DNA of 64,000 nucleotides from Bacillus sp. BHET2 (GTDB lineage Bacteria; Bacillota; Bacilli; Bacillales; Bacillaceae_B), in contig NZ_VCQN01000001.1 of NCBI RefSeq assembly GCF_005938125.1, forward strand, positions 1,550,001 to 1,614,000, given 5' to 3'. The translations under genes were made by a program, and so were the position numbers. Below, piece after piece: positions 26,304 to 34,480 of this stretch (its first letter is position 1; every line of letters begins with the position of its first letter). The notes beneath the pieces were generated by a model. That model saw only the letters and a list, made by a program, of their open reading frames with translations. It was not told the origin of the DNA and did no database searches.

Positions 26304-26828
26304 ATGAATTATGGTATAGTCATTTTCCCATCGAAAAAGCTTCAAGATATCGCGAACTCTTATAGGAAACGTTATGATCCTCATTATGCATTGGTTCCGC
26401 CTCATTTGACCTTAAAAAACGTCTTTAGTGCAGATGATGATCAAATTAAAGATATTGCCACTAAACTAACAGCAATCTCAAAAAAATACGACCCCTTCAA
26501 TCTTAAAGTATATAAAGTAAGCTCTTTCCAACCTGTAAACAACGTAATTTATTTCAAGGTAGAGTCAAAACCCGAGCTACAAGGTCTTCACGATGACATG
26601 CATAACCAGAACTTCATGGGCGATGAGCCTGAATTTGCCTTCGTTCCTCACATTACGATCGCCCAGAAGCTTTCGAATGATGAGCACTCGGATATTTTTG
26701 GATCCCTGAGCATGCTTGGAATCAACCATGAAGAAACAATCGACCGCTTCCACTTACTTTATCAATTAGAAAATGGCTCTTGGACCGTTTACGAAACATT
26801 CCGTTTAGGAAAGGATAATAAGTTGTGA
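26304..26828 (+). CDS. yjcG: YjcG family 2H phosphoesterase (2'-5' RNA ligase-like)
   Basis: 174 residues with the two HxT/Sx motifs of the 2H phosphoesterase superfamily: [10 protein letters not shown] near 33-42 and [11 protein letters not shown] near 113-123. Start [21 protein letters not shown] is like B. subtilis YjcG. ATG 26304 follows AGGAGG with eight spacer bases; the ATG nine bases earlier is within the RBS region. Overlaps yjcF by four bases, so the two are translationally coupled. Physiological substrate unknown. Confidence 0.9.
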   Translation: MNYGIVIFPSKKLQDIANSYRKRYDPHYALVPPHLTLKNVFSADDDQIKDIATKLTAISKKYDPFNLKVYKVSSFQPVNNVIYFKVESKPELQGLHDDMHNQNFMGDEPEFAFVPHITIAQKLSNDEHSDIFGSLSMLGINHEETIDRFHLLYQLENGSWTVYETFRLGKDNKL

Positions 26829-27247
26829 ATGTAGAAGTTGCCAAGACAGAAAAGCAGATTCAAGACGTCTTTAACATTCGAAAAAAGGTATTTGTTGAAG
26901 AACAACAGGTTCCTCTTGAAGAGGAAATCGATGAACACGAAAATGCTTCAACACATTTCGTCCTTTATGATCAAAACCATCCGGTAGGAGCCGGCCGCTT
27001 CCGTATCCTTGATGGAGTAGGCAAAGTTGAACGGATTTGTGTCCTTAAAACGGTCAGAGGAAAAGGAGCAGGACGGAAATTAATGGTTGCGATAGAAGAA
27101 TACGCGCAGCAACAGTCCTTATCTCAATTAAAATTAAACGCTCAAACCTATGCTATCCCTTTTTATGAAGGGCTAGGATATGAAGTGACGTCGAATGAAT
27201 TTTTGGACGCGGGTATCCCTCATAAATCAATGAATAAGGTCATCTAA
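26825..27247 (+). CDS. yjcF: GNAT family N-acetyltransferase YjcF
   Basis: 140-residue acetyltransferase of the ElaA/YjcF type: [19 protein letters not shown] at 17-35, [20 protein letters not shown] with the acetyl-CoA P-loop near 70-90, and [13 protein letters not shown] near the end. GTG start overlaps the yjcG stop codon (GTGA). Substrate unknown. Operon ends with a clear terminator. Confidence 0.9.
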   Translation: MNVEVAKTEKQIQDVFNIRKKVFVEEQQVPLEEEIDEHENASTHFVLYDQNHPVGAGRFRILDGVGKVERICVLKTVRGKGAGRKLMVAIEEYAQQQSLSQLKLNAQTYAIPFYEGLGYEVTSNEFLDAGIPHKSMNKVI

Positions 27248-27293
27248 AAAGAACAGGATTCTAGTTTTCGAACTAGATACCCTGTTCTTTTTT
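27247..27293 (+). terminator. Terminator of yjcGF
   Basis: AAAAAGAACAGG...CCTGTTCTTTTT with an internal CTAGTTTTCGAACTAG stem, then T-run. Confidence 0.85.
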
Positions 27294-27362
27294 TGTTGCA
27301 CCAATCGTATATTCATCTCTCAACTCGTCGATAATGGTACGTGTATGAAAAGGGGGATCCTC

Positions 27363-28040
27363 ATGGAAATCAAGTCCATTGCCATTGAACTGATTGTTGG
27401 TTATTTCGCTTTGCTCATTTTGACCAAAATCCTTGGAAAAACACAGATCACTCAAATCTCCGCCTTTGACTTCATATCTGCATTAATACTTGGTGAACTT
27501 GTGGGAAACTCCCTGTATGACGAAAAAATAACGGTCATTCCAATCCTAGCCGCCATTACGATTTGGGGAAGTTTGATTTTCTTCACCGAATACATTACTC
27601 AAAAATCAAGGCGATTTCGACATATTCTTGAAGGAACTCCTTCATTGATTATTAATAAAGGTAGGATTAGCTATGAGGAGCTCAAGAAGAACCATCTGGA
27701 TTTGAATCAGCTTCAGCATCTTCTCCGTGCAAAGGATATTTTTTCGGTTAGGGAATGTGAATATGCCCTACTTGAATCTAACGGTACGTTGAGTGTTATC
27801 AGAAAACCTCTTTATGACATGGTACAGCGACAGGATCTGCAATTACCATTCAAATCTGCGACACTTCCTCTTTCTTTAATCGTTGATGGAGAAATTGTTT
27901 ATGATAATTTGACTCTGGCCGAACGAGAAGAGGCCTGGCTCTTGGATGAAATCAAAAAACAAGGCTTCCAATCCTCCAAGGACGTACTCTATGCCGAGTG
28001 GGAAGATGGAAAAACCATTTTGGTTCAAGGCTATGAATGA
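27363..28040 (+). CDS. DUF421 (YetF/YkjA-like) membrane protein
   Basis: 225 residues with three N-terminal membrane segments (about 3-25, 35-55, 58-77) and a cytoplasmic DUF421 domain; FALLILTKILGKTQITQISAFDF and GTPSLIINKG are family hallmarks. DUF421 proteins are often associated with spores in Bacillaceae. ATG 27363 with AAGGGGGAT; an ATG six codons earlier overlaps the RBS. Convergent with, and overlapping by ten bases, the MBL-fold gene. Confidence 0.85.
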   Translation: MEIKSIAIELIVGYFALLILTKILGKTQITQISAFDFISALILGELVGNSLYDEKITVIPILAAITIWGSLIFFTEYITQKSRRFRHILEGTPSLIINKGRISYEELKKNHLDLNQLQHLLRAKDIFSVRECEYALLESNGTLSVIRKPLYDMVQRQDLQLPFKSATLPLSLIVDGEIVYDNLTLAEREEAWLLDEIKKQGFQSSKDVLYAEWEDGKTILVQGYE

Positions 28041-28930
28041 GGGATGATAACCAGCTGGTTATCTTGAATCGTAAATGATAGTAGCTTGCTTCGTTCCAGA
28101 CTGGTAAGGTATGCCGTTACGGATGTTCTGAACAAGAGCCACTGTCCAATGTTCGATACAATTATATTATGTAAATCCAAATATTCTTTCAGAATTTGTT
28201 CGAGGGATTTCCCTCCTGGATTCAATGTTACCAATTTCAAGAGAGAATTTAACCTCACTTTGTGAAGTTCAATATTCTCCTTTACGGTACGATGAATATT
28301 TTCTTCAAATTCACCATGACCTGGTATCGCTCCTTTGCATGAAATGTGAAGGAGTTTTTCCAATGATTCCAATGTTTGATCCGCATCCACAATGAATGGA
28401 ATGATATGCTTCTTCAACACTTCGAGTCCAAAATAACTGTCGGCTGCAAATAAAATCTCATCCACCAGAATCCCTACCTGCCCGTATGAATGTCCTGGTA
28501 AATCAATGACCTCCAAAGAGAACGGCCCAACTCTGCACTCCCCTGTTCTTATTTCTTCAACCATATCCACAGCCTTGCCTTCAAGAAACTTATTTCGCAA
28601 ATCATTGATTGGCATAGACCCATTGAACAAATATATAGGTTCCAACAAAGGGTTCTCCATGATGGCTTTTTCAACTTTGGGTGCAAACAAGGGTATTCCA
28701 AATTTTTCTTTGAGGTAGTGCGCCCCCCCAAAATGATCTGCATGGGCGTGGGTGACCACACAATAATTCAAGGGAAGTCCTTCCTGTGTCAGTATTCTCG
28801 TTACTTTCTTCGAAGTTGAAGCATCCAGCCCACTATCAATGAGAAGTCCTTTTCCATCTTTTACACAATATCCAATCGTAACAGCGCCGGTAAATGCAAA
28901 ACAATGTTCAGTGAATTTCTTAAGTTTCAA
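28031..28930 (-). CDS. MBL-fold metallo-hydrolase
   Basis: 299 residues with zinc-binding HAHADH at 61-66, later ligands in DLPGHSYGQVG (His near 147) and AADSYFG, and AIPGHGEFEE. C-terminal helical extension of about 90 residues after the metallo-beta-lactamase core is like the extra winged-helix domain of LACTB2-type hydrolases. Substrate unknown. It ends within the last codons of the convergent DUF421 gene. Confidence 0.85.
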   Translation of the reverse strand: MKLKKFTEHCFAFTGAVTIGYCVKDGKGLLIDSGLDASTSKKVTRILTQEGLPLNYCVVTHAHADHFGGAHYLKEKFGIPLFAPKVEKAIMENPLLEPIYLFNGSMPINDLRNKFLEGKAVDMVEEIRTGECRVGPFSLEVIDLPGHSYGQVGILVDEILFAADSYFGLEVLKKHIIPFIVDADQTLESLEKLLHISCKGAIPGHGEFEENIHRTVKENIELHKVRLNSLLKLVTLNPGGKSLEQILKEYLDLHNIIVSNIGQWLLFRTSVTAYLTSLERSKLLSFTIQDNQLVIIPHS

Positions 28931-28957
28931 GTCGATACCCCCAAATGAATCGGTTCA

Positions 28958-29236
28958 CTAAACATATTCGTTAAAGAGTTTTCCTTTTCCTGTTAGCTGA
29001 GCTAATAAGTTCGAAGGAATAGGTTGTTGACTAAGTTCCTGGTATGAAGATCCCTTATTGCCTGTTGGATGGGTAAGATAGCTTGATTCCGATTCCTCGG
29101 AATGAGATTGTAATTTATTTTTCAACGGTTGAACAGGTTGAATGGGGAAAAAGCTGAACGGGTGTTTTTCTACTTTCAATTCTCTTTCTTGATATTGTTT
29201 ATATTGATGGTGGGGAATTGGAGCAATGTATCCCAT
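28958..29236 (-). CDS. Small hypothetical protein, sporulation neighbourhood
   Basis: 92 residues starting MGYIAPIPHHQYKQYQERE, with a Pro/Gln/Ser-rich middle and end LLAQLTGKGKLFNEYV. No TM or signal peptide. RBS AAGGAGGTAAT is close to ideal. Located between the MBL gene and spoVIF in a run of sporulation genes. I recall small Bacillus proteins with the MGYI start and KGKLFNEYV-like ends but cannot name a characterised one. Function unknown. Confidence 0.7.
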   Translation of the reverse strand: MGYIAPIPHHQYKQYQERELKVEKHPFSFFPIQPVQPLKNKLQSHSEESESSYLTHPTGNKGSSYQELSQQPIPSNLLAQLTGKGKLFNEYV

Positions 29237-29407
29237 AATTATTACCTCCTTGGTTTTAGTTACCCATTACGGTCCTTTTGAAAACTTATTGAAGGTGTTT
29301 TGGTTTTCATAATTGTGGAGAGCTTGAGGTTTTGTGCAAAGTTGCAGACTGGCAACCTATTCGGTGCATCTGTGAAGAATTTACATTTTTTCAGACGATA
29401 AAAAAAG

Positions 29408-29464
29408 AAAGAAGAATTAACATAAAATACGTGTCGGCACGCATTTTTATGTCCATCCTTCTTT
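29408..29464 (-). terminator. Probable terminator of spoVIF
   Basis: Nested stem: AAAGAAG...CTTCTTT outside and ACATAAAATACGTG/CACGCATTTTTATGT inside, with T-rich flank on the minus strand. Confidence 0.6.
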
Positions 29465-29480
29465 AATTTTTTGAAAATTC

Positions 29481-29741
29481 TTATTTCTTACCTTTGTTTA
29501 ACATATTGGAAATGGTCCCAAAATCCAATTGCTTTCCGTCATTTATGATTGATTGGACGATTTTATCTTCCATTTCTTTATTCACAGGTTTATTGGCAAT
29601 TTTGGATACCCGTTTGATGACGCTTCTAACCGTTGCCTCATCTTTGAAGTTTGCATTTTGTAATGAGTTCGCAAGCTCTAACACTTCGTTCATGTTTACG
29701 CCTGTCTTCTTCTCTAAATTCTTAAAAAAGTTATTATTCAT
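29481..29741 (-). CDS. spoVIF: Stage VI sporulation protein F
   Basis: 86-residue protein matching SpoVIF (YjcC) in MNNNFFKNLEKKTGVNMNEV, LANSLQNANFKDEATVR and the C-terminal FGTISNMLNKGKK. In B. subtilis it is made late under SigK and is needed for coat assembly through the GerE regulon. Start ATG 29741, ten bases after GGAGG; GTG and ATG codons upstream are too close to the RBS. Position near yjcA and cotZ agrees with B. subtilis. Confidence 0.93.
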   Translation of the reverse strand: MNNNFFKNLEKKTGVNMNEVLELANSLQNANFKDEATVRSVIKRVSKIANKPVNKEMEDKIVQSIINDGKQLDFGTISNMLNKGKK

Positions 29742-29869
29742 TTTCATCACGCCTCCTTTTAACTATAAGCATCATATGTAAAAAACCAAGGAGCGTGATT
29801 CATTATCAACTTTTTCATTATATTATCAATTCCTTGCCTTTTACTCTCCTTTTCATCCCTTCCCTTTTA

Positions 29870-29912
29870 AAAACAAAAAGACAAAATCCCTCCAATTTAG
29901 GATTCTGCCTTT
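29870..29912 (-). terminator. Probable terminator of yjcZ
   Basis: Minus strand AAAGGCAGAATCC-TAAATTGGA-GGATTTTGTCTTT with two wobble pairs and a T-rich tail. Confidence 0.65.
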
Positions 29913-29923
29913 TGTACCCCTTT

Positions 29924-30049
29924 CTAACAGAAGCTAGCTCCAACAATAATTAATAGAATGAAAAGCACAACGATTAATACAAACGTTGAACCATAACCGC
30001 CGCCGCCGCCATATCCGCAGCCACCGTAACCACCATATCCATAAGGCAT
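29924..30049 (-). CDS. yjcZ: YjcZ family sporulation protein
   Basis: 41-residue peptide: Gly/Tyr-rich head [18 protein letters not shown] (1-18) followed by one hydrophobic segment [18 protein letters not shown] (23-40) and terminal Cys. This is the typical YjcZ/YhgB-like small spore membrane protein. RBS GAGAGGTGAT. Its own terminator follows. Located between spoVIF and the spoVA operon. Confidence 0.9.
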   Translation of the reverse strand: MPYGYGGYGGCGYGGGGGYGSTFVLIVVLFILLIIVGASFC

Positions 30050-30128
30050 TTAATATCACCTCTCTTTTACCTTTAGTCTCTTATAACATATGTATAGAGA
30101 GCGGATTGCGTATGGGCTTTTGAATAAA

Positions 30129-30821
30129 TTATTGTGTGTTTGTCCAATTGTAAAGGTCGAAGGTCAGGTTTCCTTCACAATCTAATTGAGCAAGAAAGAT
30201 GGATTCTACTTTCAATTCCCTTCTATTTATTTCCTTTACTAACCATGCCAAAGGAAATCCAACTTCTGTCAGGGCTTTGTGATCTATTTTCCCATCTGTA
30301 ATCACTGCCTGAGGCGGCGTGGATTTTTGTGAGCTATTAAATACATCCTCATGAATGATCGGCCTTTTTTCCTTTTTTAATAAAACACTTAGATCCCCAT
30401 TGGTATCTAGTGAAGCAAACTCTACATCGGATACACGAAAGACGTCTTTTTTACGCAATTGTTCCAATAGCTCATCAACAGAATATTTTTCTTTTTTCAA
30501 TGCCAGTTCATCGATATTTCCATCTTTGATGAATACAGTCGGCTGCCCTTCTGCAAATCTCCTGAATCGGATGCTTTTCAGGGATAGAAAAGAAAATAAC
30601 AGGGGGAATGTAAACCATAGAAGGATACTCATCAGTCCTTCACTCAAGGGGAGCCCAAGGTCCATAGAGAGAGTCCCTGCAATGCTCCCTACAGTGATTC
30701 CTGTAATGTACTCAAAAAAAGATAATTTAGAAAGTTGTTTCTTTCCTAATAATTTGGTTATGGCAAATAGTGAAAGTAAAATGAACAGACTTCTCAATGC
30801 TACCTGTAAGTATTCAGGCAC
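30129..30821 (-). CDS. DUF421 (YetF-like) membrane protein, last gene of spoVA operon
   Basis: 230 residues with three N-terminal membrane segments (about 9-25, 35-55, 60-80), TKLLGKKQLSKLSFFEYITGI and GQPTVFIKDGNIDE, marking DUF421. GTG start with GAGGTG, 15 bases after spoVAE, so it belongs to the operon. DUF421 genes accompany mobile spoVA2-type operons of heat-resistant Bacillus spores, and the role in the inner spore membrane is inferred from this. It differs clearly from the DUF421 protein at 27363. Confidence 0.88.
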   Translation of the reverse strand: MPEYLQVALRSLFILLSLFAITKLLGKKQLSKLSFFEYITGITVGSIAGTLSMDLGLPLSEGLMSILLWFTFPLLFSFLSLKSIRFRRFAEGQPTVFIKDGNIDELALKKEKYSVDELLEQLRKKDVFRVSDVEFASLDTNGDLSVLLKKEKRPIIHEDVFNSSQKSTPPQAVITDGKIDHKALTEVGFPLAWLVKEINRRELKVESIFLAQLDCEGNLTFDLYNWTNTQ

Positions 30822-30836
30822 AAGATTTCACCTCTA

Positions 30837-31193
30837 TTATCCCTTTGGTTTAAAAATGAGCGCTCCTATAAAACCGAATATGATGGCAGAAGATATCCCT
30901 GAGCTTGTAACCTCAAACATTCCGGTAAGGACCCCGACAACCCCATGCTCTTGCGCTTCCTGCATAGCTCCATTTACCAGTGCATTCCCGAAACTTGTAA
31001 TCGGGATGGTAGCACCTGCACCGGCAAAATCAATGAGTGGCTCATATAAGCCAAATCCAGAAAGCACGGATCCTGAAACAACCAATAAGCTTAATGTATG
31101 AGCAGGTGTTAGTTTCGCAACATCAAACAGCAATTGACCAATTACACAGATGATACCTCCTATCGTGAATGCCCAAAAAAACATGGCTAACAC
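30837..31193 (-). CDS. spoVAE: Stage V sporulation protein AE
   Basis: 118-residue membrane protein with four hydrophobic stretches; IGQLLFDVAKLTPAHTLSL, GLYEPLIDFAGAGATIPITSFGN and MFEVTSSGISSAIIFGF are SpoVAEb signatures. With SpoVAC it forms part of the dipicolinic acid channel in the inner spore membrane. 20-base gap to spoVAD. Confidence 0.95.
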   Translation of the reverse strand: MLAMFFWAFTIGGIICVIGQLLFDVAKLTPAHTLSLLVVSGSVLSGFGLYEPLIDFAGAGATIPITSFGNALVNGAMQEAQEHGVVGVLTGMFEVTSSGISSAIIFGFIGALIFKPKG

Positions 31194-31213
31194 ATGGTTT
31201 CCTCCTTTCCCAC

Positions 31214-32230
31214 TTACAAATATTCAATAGATACGGCATGAGCGATACACGGGATCGATTCTCCCTGTTGAAATGTCAACGGGGACAATAGTGCTCCTGT
31301 CGCAATGACTAATATGCGTTTATATTTGCCTTTTTTCATTTCATTGAGGAGATGTCCGTAGAGAACAGTAGCTGAACAGCCGGGTCCACTGGCACCCGAT
31401 TGGACCGGCTGATGATCGCCGTAAATCAGCATCCCGCAATCTTGAAACTGCTGTTCTAATAATTCATATCCTTTTTCCTTTAACATCGCATAAGCCGCCT
31501 GCCTTCCTATCTTAGCAAGATCTCCTGTAACGATGAGATCGTAATATGAAGGGTCCCTCCCGAGGTCCTGAAAATGACCAATAATTGTATCGACTGCAGC
31601 CGGTGCCATGGCTCCTCCCATATTGAAAGGGTCCTTCAATCCCATATCCATTACTTTCCCAATCGTTGCTGACGTGATTCTTGGTGTAGGCATGATAACG
31701 GATGACCCTTCTCCAATGACAGCATATCCTGCCCCTGTGACCGTCCATTGTGCGGTTGGCGGCTTTTGGCCGCCATATTCTGTAGGATAGCGAAACTGTT
31801 TCTCAGTAGCAGCATTATGACTTGAAGCACCTGTTACAACGTGATGAGCACCTTGATAATTGACTAGGAATGCTGAAAGGGCAAGTCCTTCCATGGAAGT
31901 TGAGCATGCCCCGAACAAGCCGAAATAAGGAATGCCATTCGTTCTGGCCGCAAAGCTTGAAGGGGTAATTTGATTAATCAGATCACCAGTTAAGAAAAAC
32001 TGAATGTCACTTTTTTCTAATTTCTGTTTTTCCAATGCGATTTGAACAGCATCTTCAATTAGTGTACGATTGGCTTTTTCATACGTCTCTTGCCCCATCC
32101 ATAAATCATCGTAGAACTGATCAAAATCGGCTGACAAGTCACCTTTTTTCTCAAATGGACCACCAACGACGCCGGTTGAGAGGATGGCAGGATGTGCCGG
32201 AAATACCCAAGACCTTAAACCTTTAAGCAT
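31214..32230 (-). CDS. spoVAD: Stage V sporulation protein AD
   Basis: 338-residue thiolase-fold protein that binds dipicolinic acid in the spore. GVVGGPFEKKGDLSADFDQF, FGLFGACSTSMEGLAL (with thiolase-like Cys) and TVTGAGYAVIGEG are family hallmarks. ATG 32230 is 7 bases after GGGGGGTGA and overlaps the spoVAC stop codon by one base (TAATG); the ATG five codons earlier precedes the RBS. Confidence 0.95.
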   Translation of the reverse strand: MLKGLRSWVFPAHPAILSTGVVGGPFEKKGDLSADFDQFYDDLWMGQETYEKANRTLIEDAVQIALEKQKLEKSDIQFFLTGDLINQITPSSFAARTNGIPYFGLFGACSTSMEGLALSAFLVNYQGAHHVVTGASSHNAATEKQFRYPTEYGGQKPPTAQWTVTGAGYAVIGEGSSVIMPTPRITSATIGKVMDMGLKDPFNMGGAMAPAAVDTIIGHFQDLGRDPSYYDLIVTGDLAKIGRQAAYAMLKEKGYELLEQQFQDCGMLIYGDHQPVQSGASGPGCSATVLYGHLLNEMKKGKYKRILVIATGALLSPLTFQQGESIPCIAHAVSIEYL

Positions 32231-32700
32231 TAAATCACCCCCCATTGAATTAAGAGCGTCTTGATTAAAGCTACAACGAAGGCAGAAAAAACACCGAACA
32301 CAATAACTGAACCAGCCAATTTAAAGATGTTCCCGCCGACTCCGAGAACAAGACCTTCTGTTCTATGCTCAATGGCAGCAGAAATCACTGCATTCCCGAA
32401 TCCAGTGACAGGTACAGCACTTCCTGCACCACCAAATTGGCCAATGCGGTCGTACATACCGAATCCTGTCAGAAGCATCGCAAGAAAGACCATCGTCGCA
32501 ACAGTTGGATTTCCTGCTGTCTGCTCTGTGAAATTGAAATAGTAAATATACATATAGGTGACGGCCTGACCGATTAGACAGATAAAACCTCCAACAAAAA
32601 ATGCCTTGATTACATTCTTCAGTAATGGCCGCTTTGTTTCATACTGTTTTTCTAATTGCTCATATTTTTTTTGTTCAGGTGTTTTTTGTGATCTCCCCAC
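32230..32700 (-). CDS. spoVAC: Stage V sporulation protein AC
   Basis: 156-residue membrane protein: charged N-terminus (about 1-28), then FFVGGFICLIGQAVTYMY, GFGMYDRIGQFGGAGSAVPVTGFGN and a final hydrophobic segment. SpoVAC is the mechanosensitive DPA channel of the inner spore membrane. Start GTG 32700 is eight bases from AGGAGG; a TTG codon just before is only five away. Coupled to spoVAD by one-base overlap. Confidence 0.94.
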   Translation of the reverse strand: MGRSQKTPEQKKYEQLEKQYETKRPLLKNVIKAFFVGGFICLIGQAVTYMYIYYFNFTEQTAGNPTVATMVFLAMLLTGFGMYDRIGQFGGAGSAVPVTGFGNAVISAAIEHRTEGLVLGVGGNIFKLAGSVIVFGVFSAFVVALIKTLLIQWGVI

Positions 32701-32712
32701 CAAACATTCCTC

Positions 32713-33180
32713 CTAGGTTTTTTCCTTTTGAAGTTTCACAATTTCCTTGAACTTGGTTTCAGCATCTTTCTTAGAAATAGAACCTTTTTTCAGTTTTTCT
32801 TTTAAGCGAATGGTTTCTAGAAAAATTTTATAGTCGCTTGATAAAATGAAATTCTCACCAGGATACTTATTTTCTAAAAAAGCATCCATTTTTTTTTCAA
32901 TTTCCTTCATTTTGAACCTGTGTAAATGTTTCACTTTATATACGACAAGCGTTTCTTCCTTATCTTGAATGACTGCTACATCATAGAGCTCTTTCATTTT
33001 CGAAATTTCCTGTTTGATGGCGTGGCCGTAGCTATCCGTTTCAGGATTGTCCACTAATTCAATGGGAGGAGGATTGGTTTTCTTCATAAGTGCAATCTTA
33101 CTATCACTTCCATCTTCCTTATTTGCACATCCTATTAAAACAAATAAAGCTAACGAAATGATTATTCGAATATTGTTCAT
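32713..33180 (-). CDS. YhcN/YlaJ-like sporulation lipoprotein
   Basis: 155 residues with a lipoprotein signal peptide ending LIGC (Cys18), then a charged domain with IKQEISKMKELYDVAVIQDKEE and YPGENFILSSDYKIF-like segments typical of the YhcN/YlaJ group. It is 12 bases before spoVAC, so it is first gene of the spoVA operon. Such lipoproteins lie in the inner spore membrane and are part of spoVA2-type operons; a supporting role for DPA movement or germination is inferred. Confidence 0.75.
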   Translation of the reverse strand: MNNIRIIISLALFVLIGCANKEDGSDSKIALMKKTNPPPIELVDNPETDSYGHAIKQEISKMKELYDVAVIQDKEETLVVYKVKHLHRFKMKEIEKKMDAFLENKYPGENFILSSDYKIFLETIRLKEKLKKGSISKKDAETKFKEIVKLQKEKT

Positions 33181-33239
33181 GGCATATCCCTCTTTTATTT
33201 GTACTCATCCTTTATTTTTTTCATAAAGTTATTTTTTAT

Positions 33240-33270
33240 GAAAAAAAGACTGCCCAATTTGAGCAGTCCT
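33240..33270 (-). terminator. Terminator of the 30-residue Gly/Cys peptide gene
   Basis: Minus strand AGGACTGCTC-AAATT-GGGCAGTCTT followed by TTTTTT; overlaps the stop codon. Confidence 0.8.
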
Positions 33271-33361
33271 AACTTTTCTTCACTTTCGACCCGCAACCGC
33301 ATCCTTTTTTCTTTGTGGATGAGCCGGCTTGTTTCTTTGTATTTGTAGAGGCTTTCTTCAC
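33269..33361 (-). CDS. 30-residue Lys/Ser-rich peptide with a GCGCG motif
   Basis: GTG start at 33361 with AAAGGAGG five to eight bases upstream, 30 codons, stop inside an intrinsic terminator. The peptide is MKKASTNTKKQ..., very basic, with STKKKGCGCGSKVKKS at the end; two Cys in a CGC motif. Good RBS, terminator and sporulation neighbours support a real gene. It may be a small spore coat or core peptide; no family recognised. A longer frame in another phase (33195-33386) lacks comparable signals. Confidence 0.6.
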   Translation of the reverse strand: MKKASTNTKKQAGSSTKKKGCGCGSKVKKS

Positions 33362-33442
33362 TTCTTGTTTCCTCCTTTATCATCATTCCCTTCCAGTATA
33401 TGTGAATAATTCCGAGCTTGTTTCCACTAATTACCTAATGAA

Positions 33443-33799
33443 TTAATCCGTTTTCCAACTTTGTACAGCTGCTTCAAAAATGGCAGCAATACCAGCAACT
33501 GCCAAAAGGGTGATGAGAGGCATAAAATAAAATGGTAAAAAGAAATACCCTCCGTAAAGAAAAATAGAAACCCAAATTCCAGTACACCAATAACAAGACA
33601 ATAATTCACCAATAAAACCGACCAATCCACCTTTCTTAGGCGAAAGATAGACCGCCTCTTCACCATCATCTTCGACCACAACATGCTCATCAAAAAATGG
33701 GGCTCTTAGAAATTCAGTTATTTTATCAAAGACTATAAGATGGGTTAAACGGAAAATGGCCAACCCTAACGTAATAAGTTCAACCAATGCAAGCTGCAA
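33443..33799 (-). CDS. yjcA: DUF1360 sporulation membrane protein YjcA
   Basis: 118 residues with membrane segments at about 5-22, 60-85 and 88-110; LAIFRLTHLIVFDKI, GFIGELLSCYWCTGIWVS are DUF1360 hallmarks. TTG start with GGGAG eight bases before. In B. subtilis yjcA lies next to the cotVWXYZ genes and is SigK-controlled; the same neighbourhood is kept here. Function in the spore not known. Confidence 0.87.
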   Translation of the reverse strand: MQLALVELITLGLAIFRLTHLIVFDKITEFLRAPFFDEHVVVEDDGEEAVYLSPKKGGLVGFIGELLSCYWCTGIWVSIFLYGGYFFLPFYFMPLITLLAVAGIAAIFEAAVQSWKTD

Positions 33800-33866
33800 T
33801 GAAATGACTCCCTTCGATTTTCAAATTATACAAGCCCAAATTTTCAAAAGAGGGCAGATGTCCGTT

Positions 33867-33894
33867 ACCTAATTGCCTACCTGACAATATGTTA
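33867..33894 (+). promoter_or_regulatory. Candidate SigK promoter of cotZ
   Basis: AC at 33867 (-35) and AATATGTTA at 33886-33894 (-10; consensus CATANNNTA) are separated by 17 bases and lie about 40 bases before the cotZ start. SigK control is expected for late coat genes. Match is not perfect at the first -10 base. Confidence 0.35.
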
Positions 33895-33933
33895 GTAATG
33901 TAAATGAAATTCATTTTAAGGAGGAACTTCTAT

Positions 33934-34428
33934 ATGGGTTGCGGAAGAGATAAAGACAAAAGTTCAAAAGATCGTGGTTGCGTATGTCAAGCCGTCCGTG
34001 CTATTAAAGATATCCAAGACGAAGCAAATCAAGAGTGTAACGATTGTAAAAACGATTGTTTCCTTGAGCCACTAGGTTCAATGGTGAGTCCTACTAATCG
34101 ATTGAACACTCGTATTTTCAAGTTATATCTTAAAAACGGTGAGACTTTTAAAGCGCACATCAAAGGATGTCCTTGGAAATCACCATTTTTCCGGGTGAAA
34201 GAAGTATTCGATAACTGCTGTGCTACGCTTCAAGTGTTAAAGCCTGACTATGCTGAAGGTACTGGTTCTAGATCAGGATCAGGTTCTGGTTCTGGCTCTG
34301 AAATGGAGACTATGGGCAATAATACAGAGTGGGTATTTACAGGCGAATGTATCACAGTTGACCTGGATTGCTTCTGTGCGATTCAATGTATCAAAGACGT
34401 ACACGTATTCCTTGAATGCGAAGACTAA
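33934..34428 (+). CDS. cotZ: CotY/CotZ family spore coat protein
   Basis: 164-residue cysteine-rich coat or exosporium crust protein. Start MGCGRDKDKSSKDRGCVCQAV, CNDCKNDCFLEPLG, KAHIKGCPWKSPFFRVK and the C-terminal CITVDLDCFCAIQCIKDV are typical; at least 14 Cys allow disulfide cross-linking in the outer coat. A Gly-Ser repeat of about 12 residues near 116-130 (GSRSGSGSGSGS) is unusual for the family as I know it. ATG 33934 with AAGGAGGAA. Divergent from yjcA and convergent with cotO. Confidence 0.92.
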   Translation: MGCGRDKDKSSKDRGCVCQAVRAIKDIQDEANQECNDCKNDCFLEPLGSMVSPTNRLNTRIFKLYLKNGETFKAHIKGCPWKSPFFRVKEVFDNCCATLQVLKPDYAEGTGSRSGSGSGSGSEMETMGNNTEWVFTGECITVDLDCFCAIQCIKDVHVFLECED

Positions 34429-34444
34429 TATCCAAGTTCATATG

Positions 34445-34480
34445 AAAAGCCAGCCGGGTATCCCGCCTGGCTCCTTTTTT
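34445..34480. terminator. Bidirectional terminator between cotZ and cotO
   Basis: AGCCAG-CC-GGG-TAT-CCC-GC-CTGGCT with T-run on the plus side and A-rich flank on the other. Confidence 0.8.

Noticed and set aside
30355..31101. 248-residue frame antisense to DUF421 and spoVAE genes
   Set aside because: Entirely opposite two well-supported genes; composition is what a complement of membrane protein codons gives.
33195..33386. 63-residue frame overlapping the 30-residue peptide
   Set aside because: Other phase has the better RBS, a stop within a terminator and a coherent composition.
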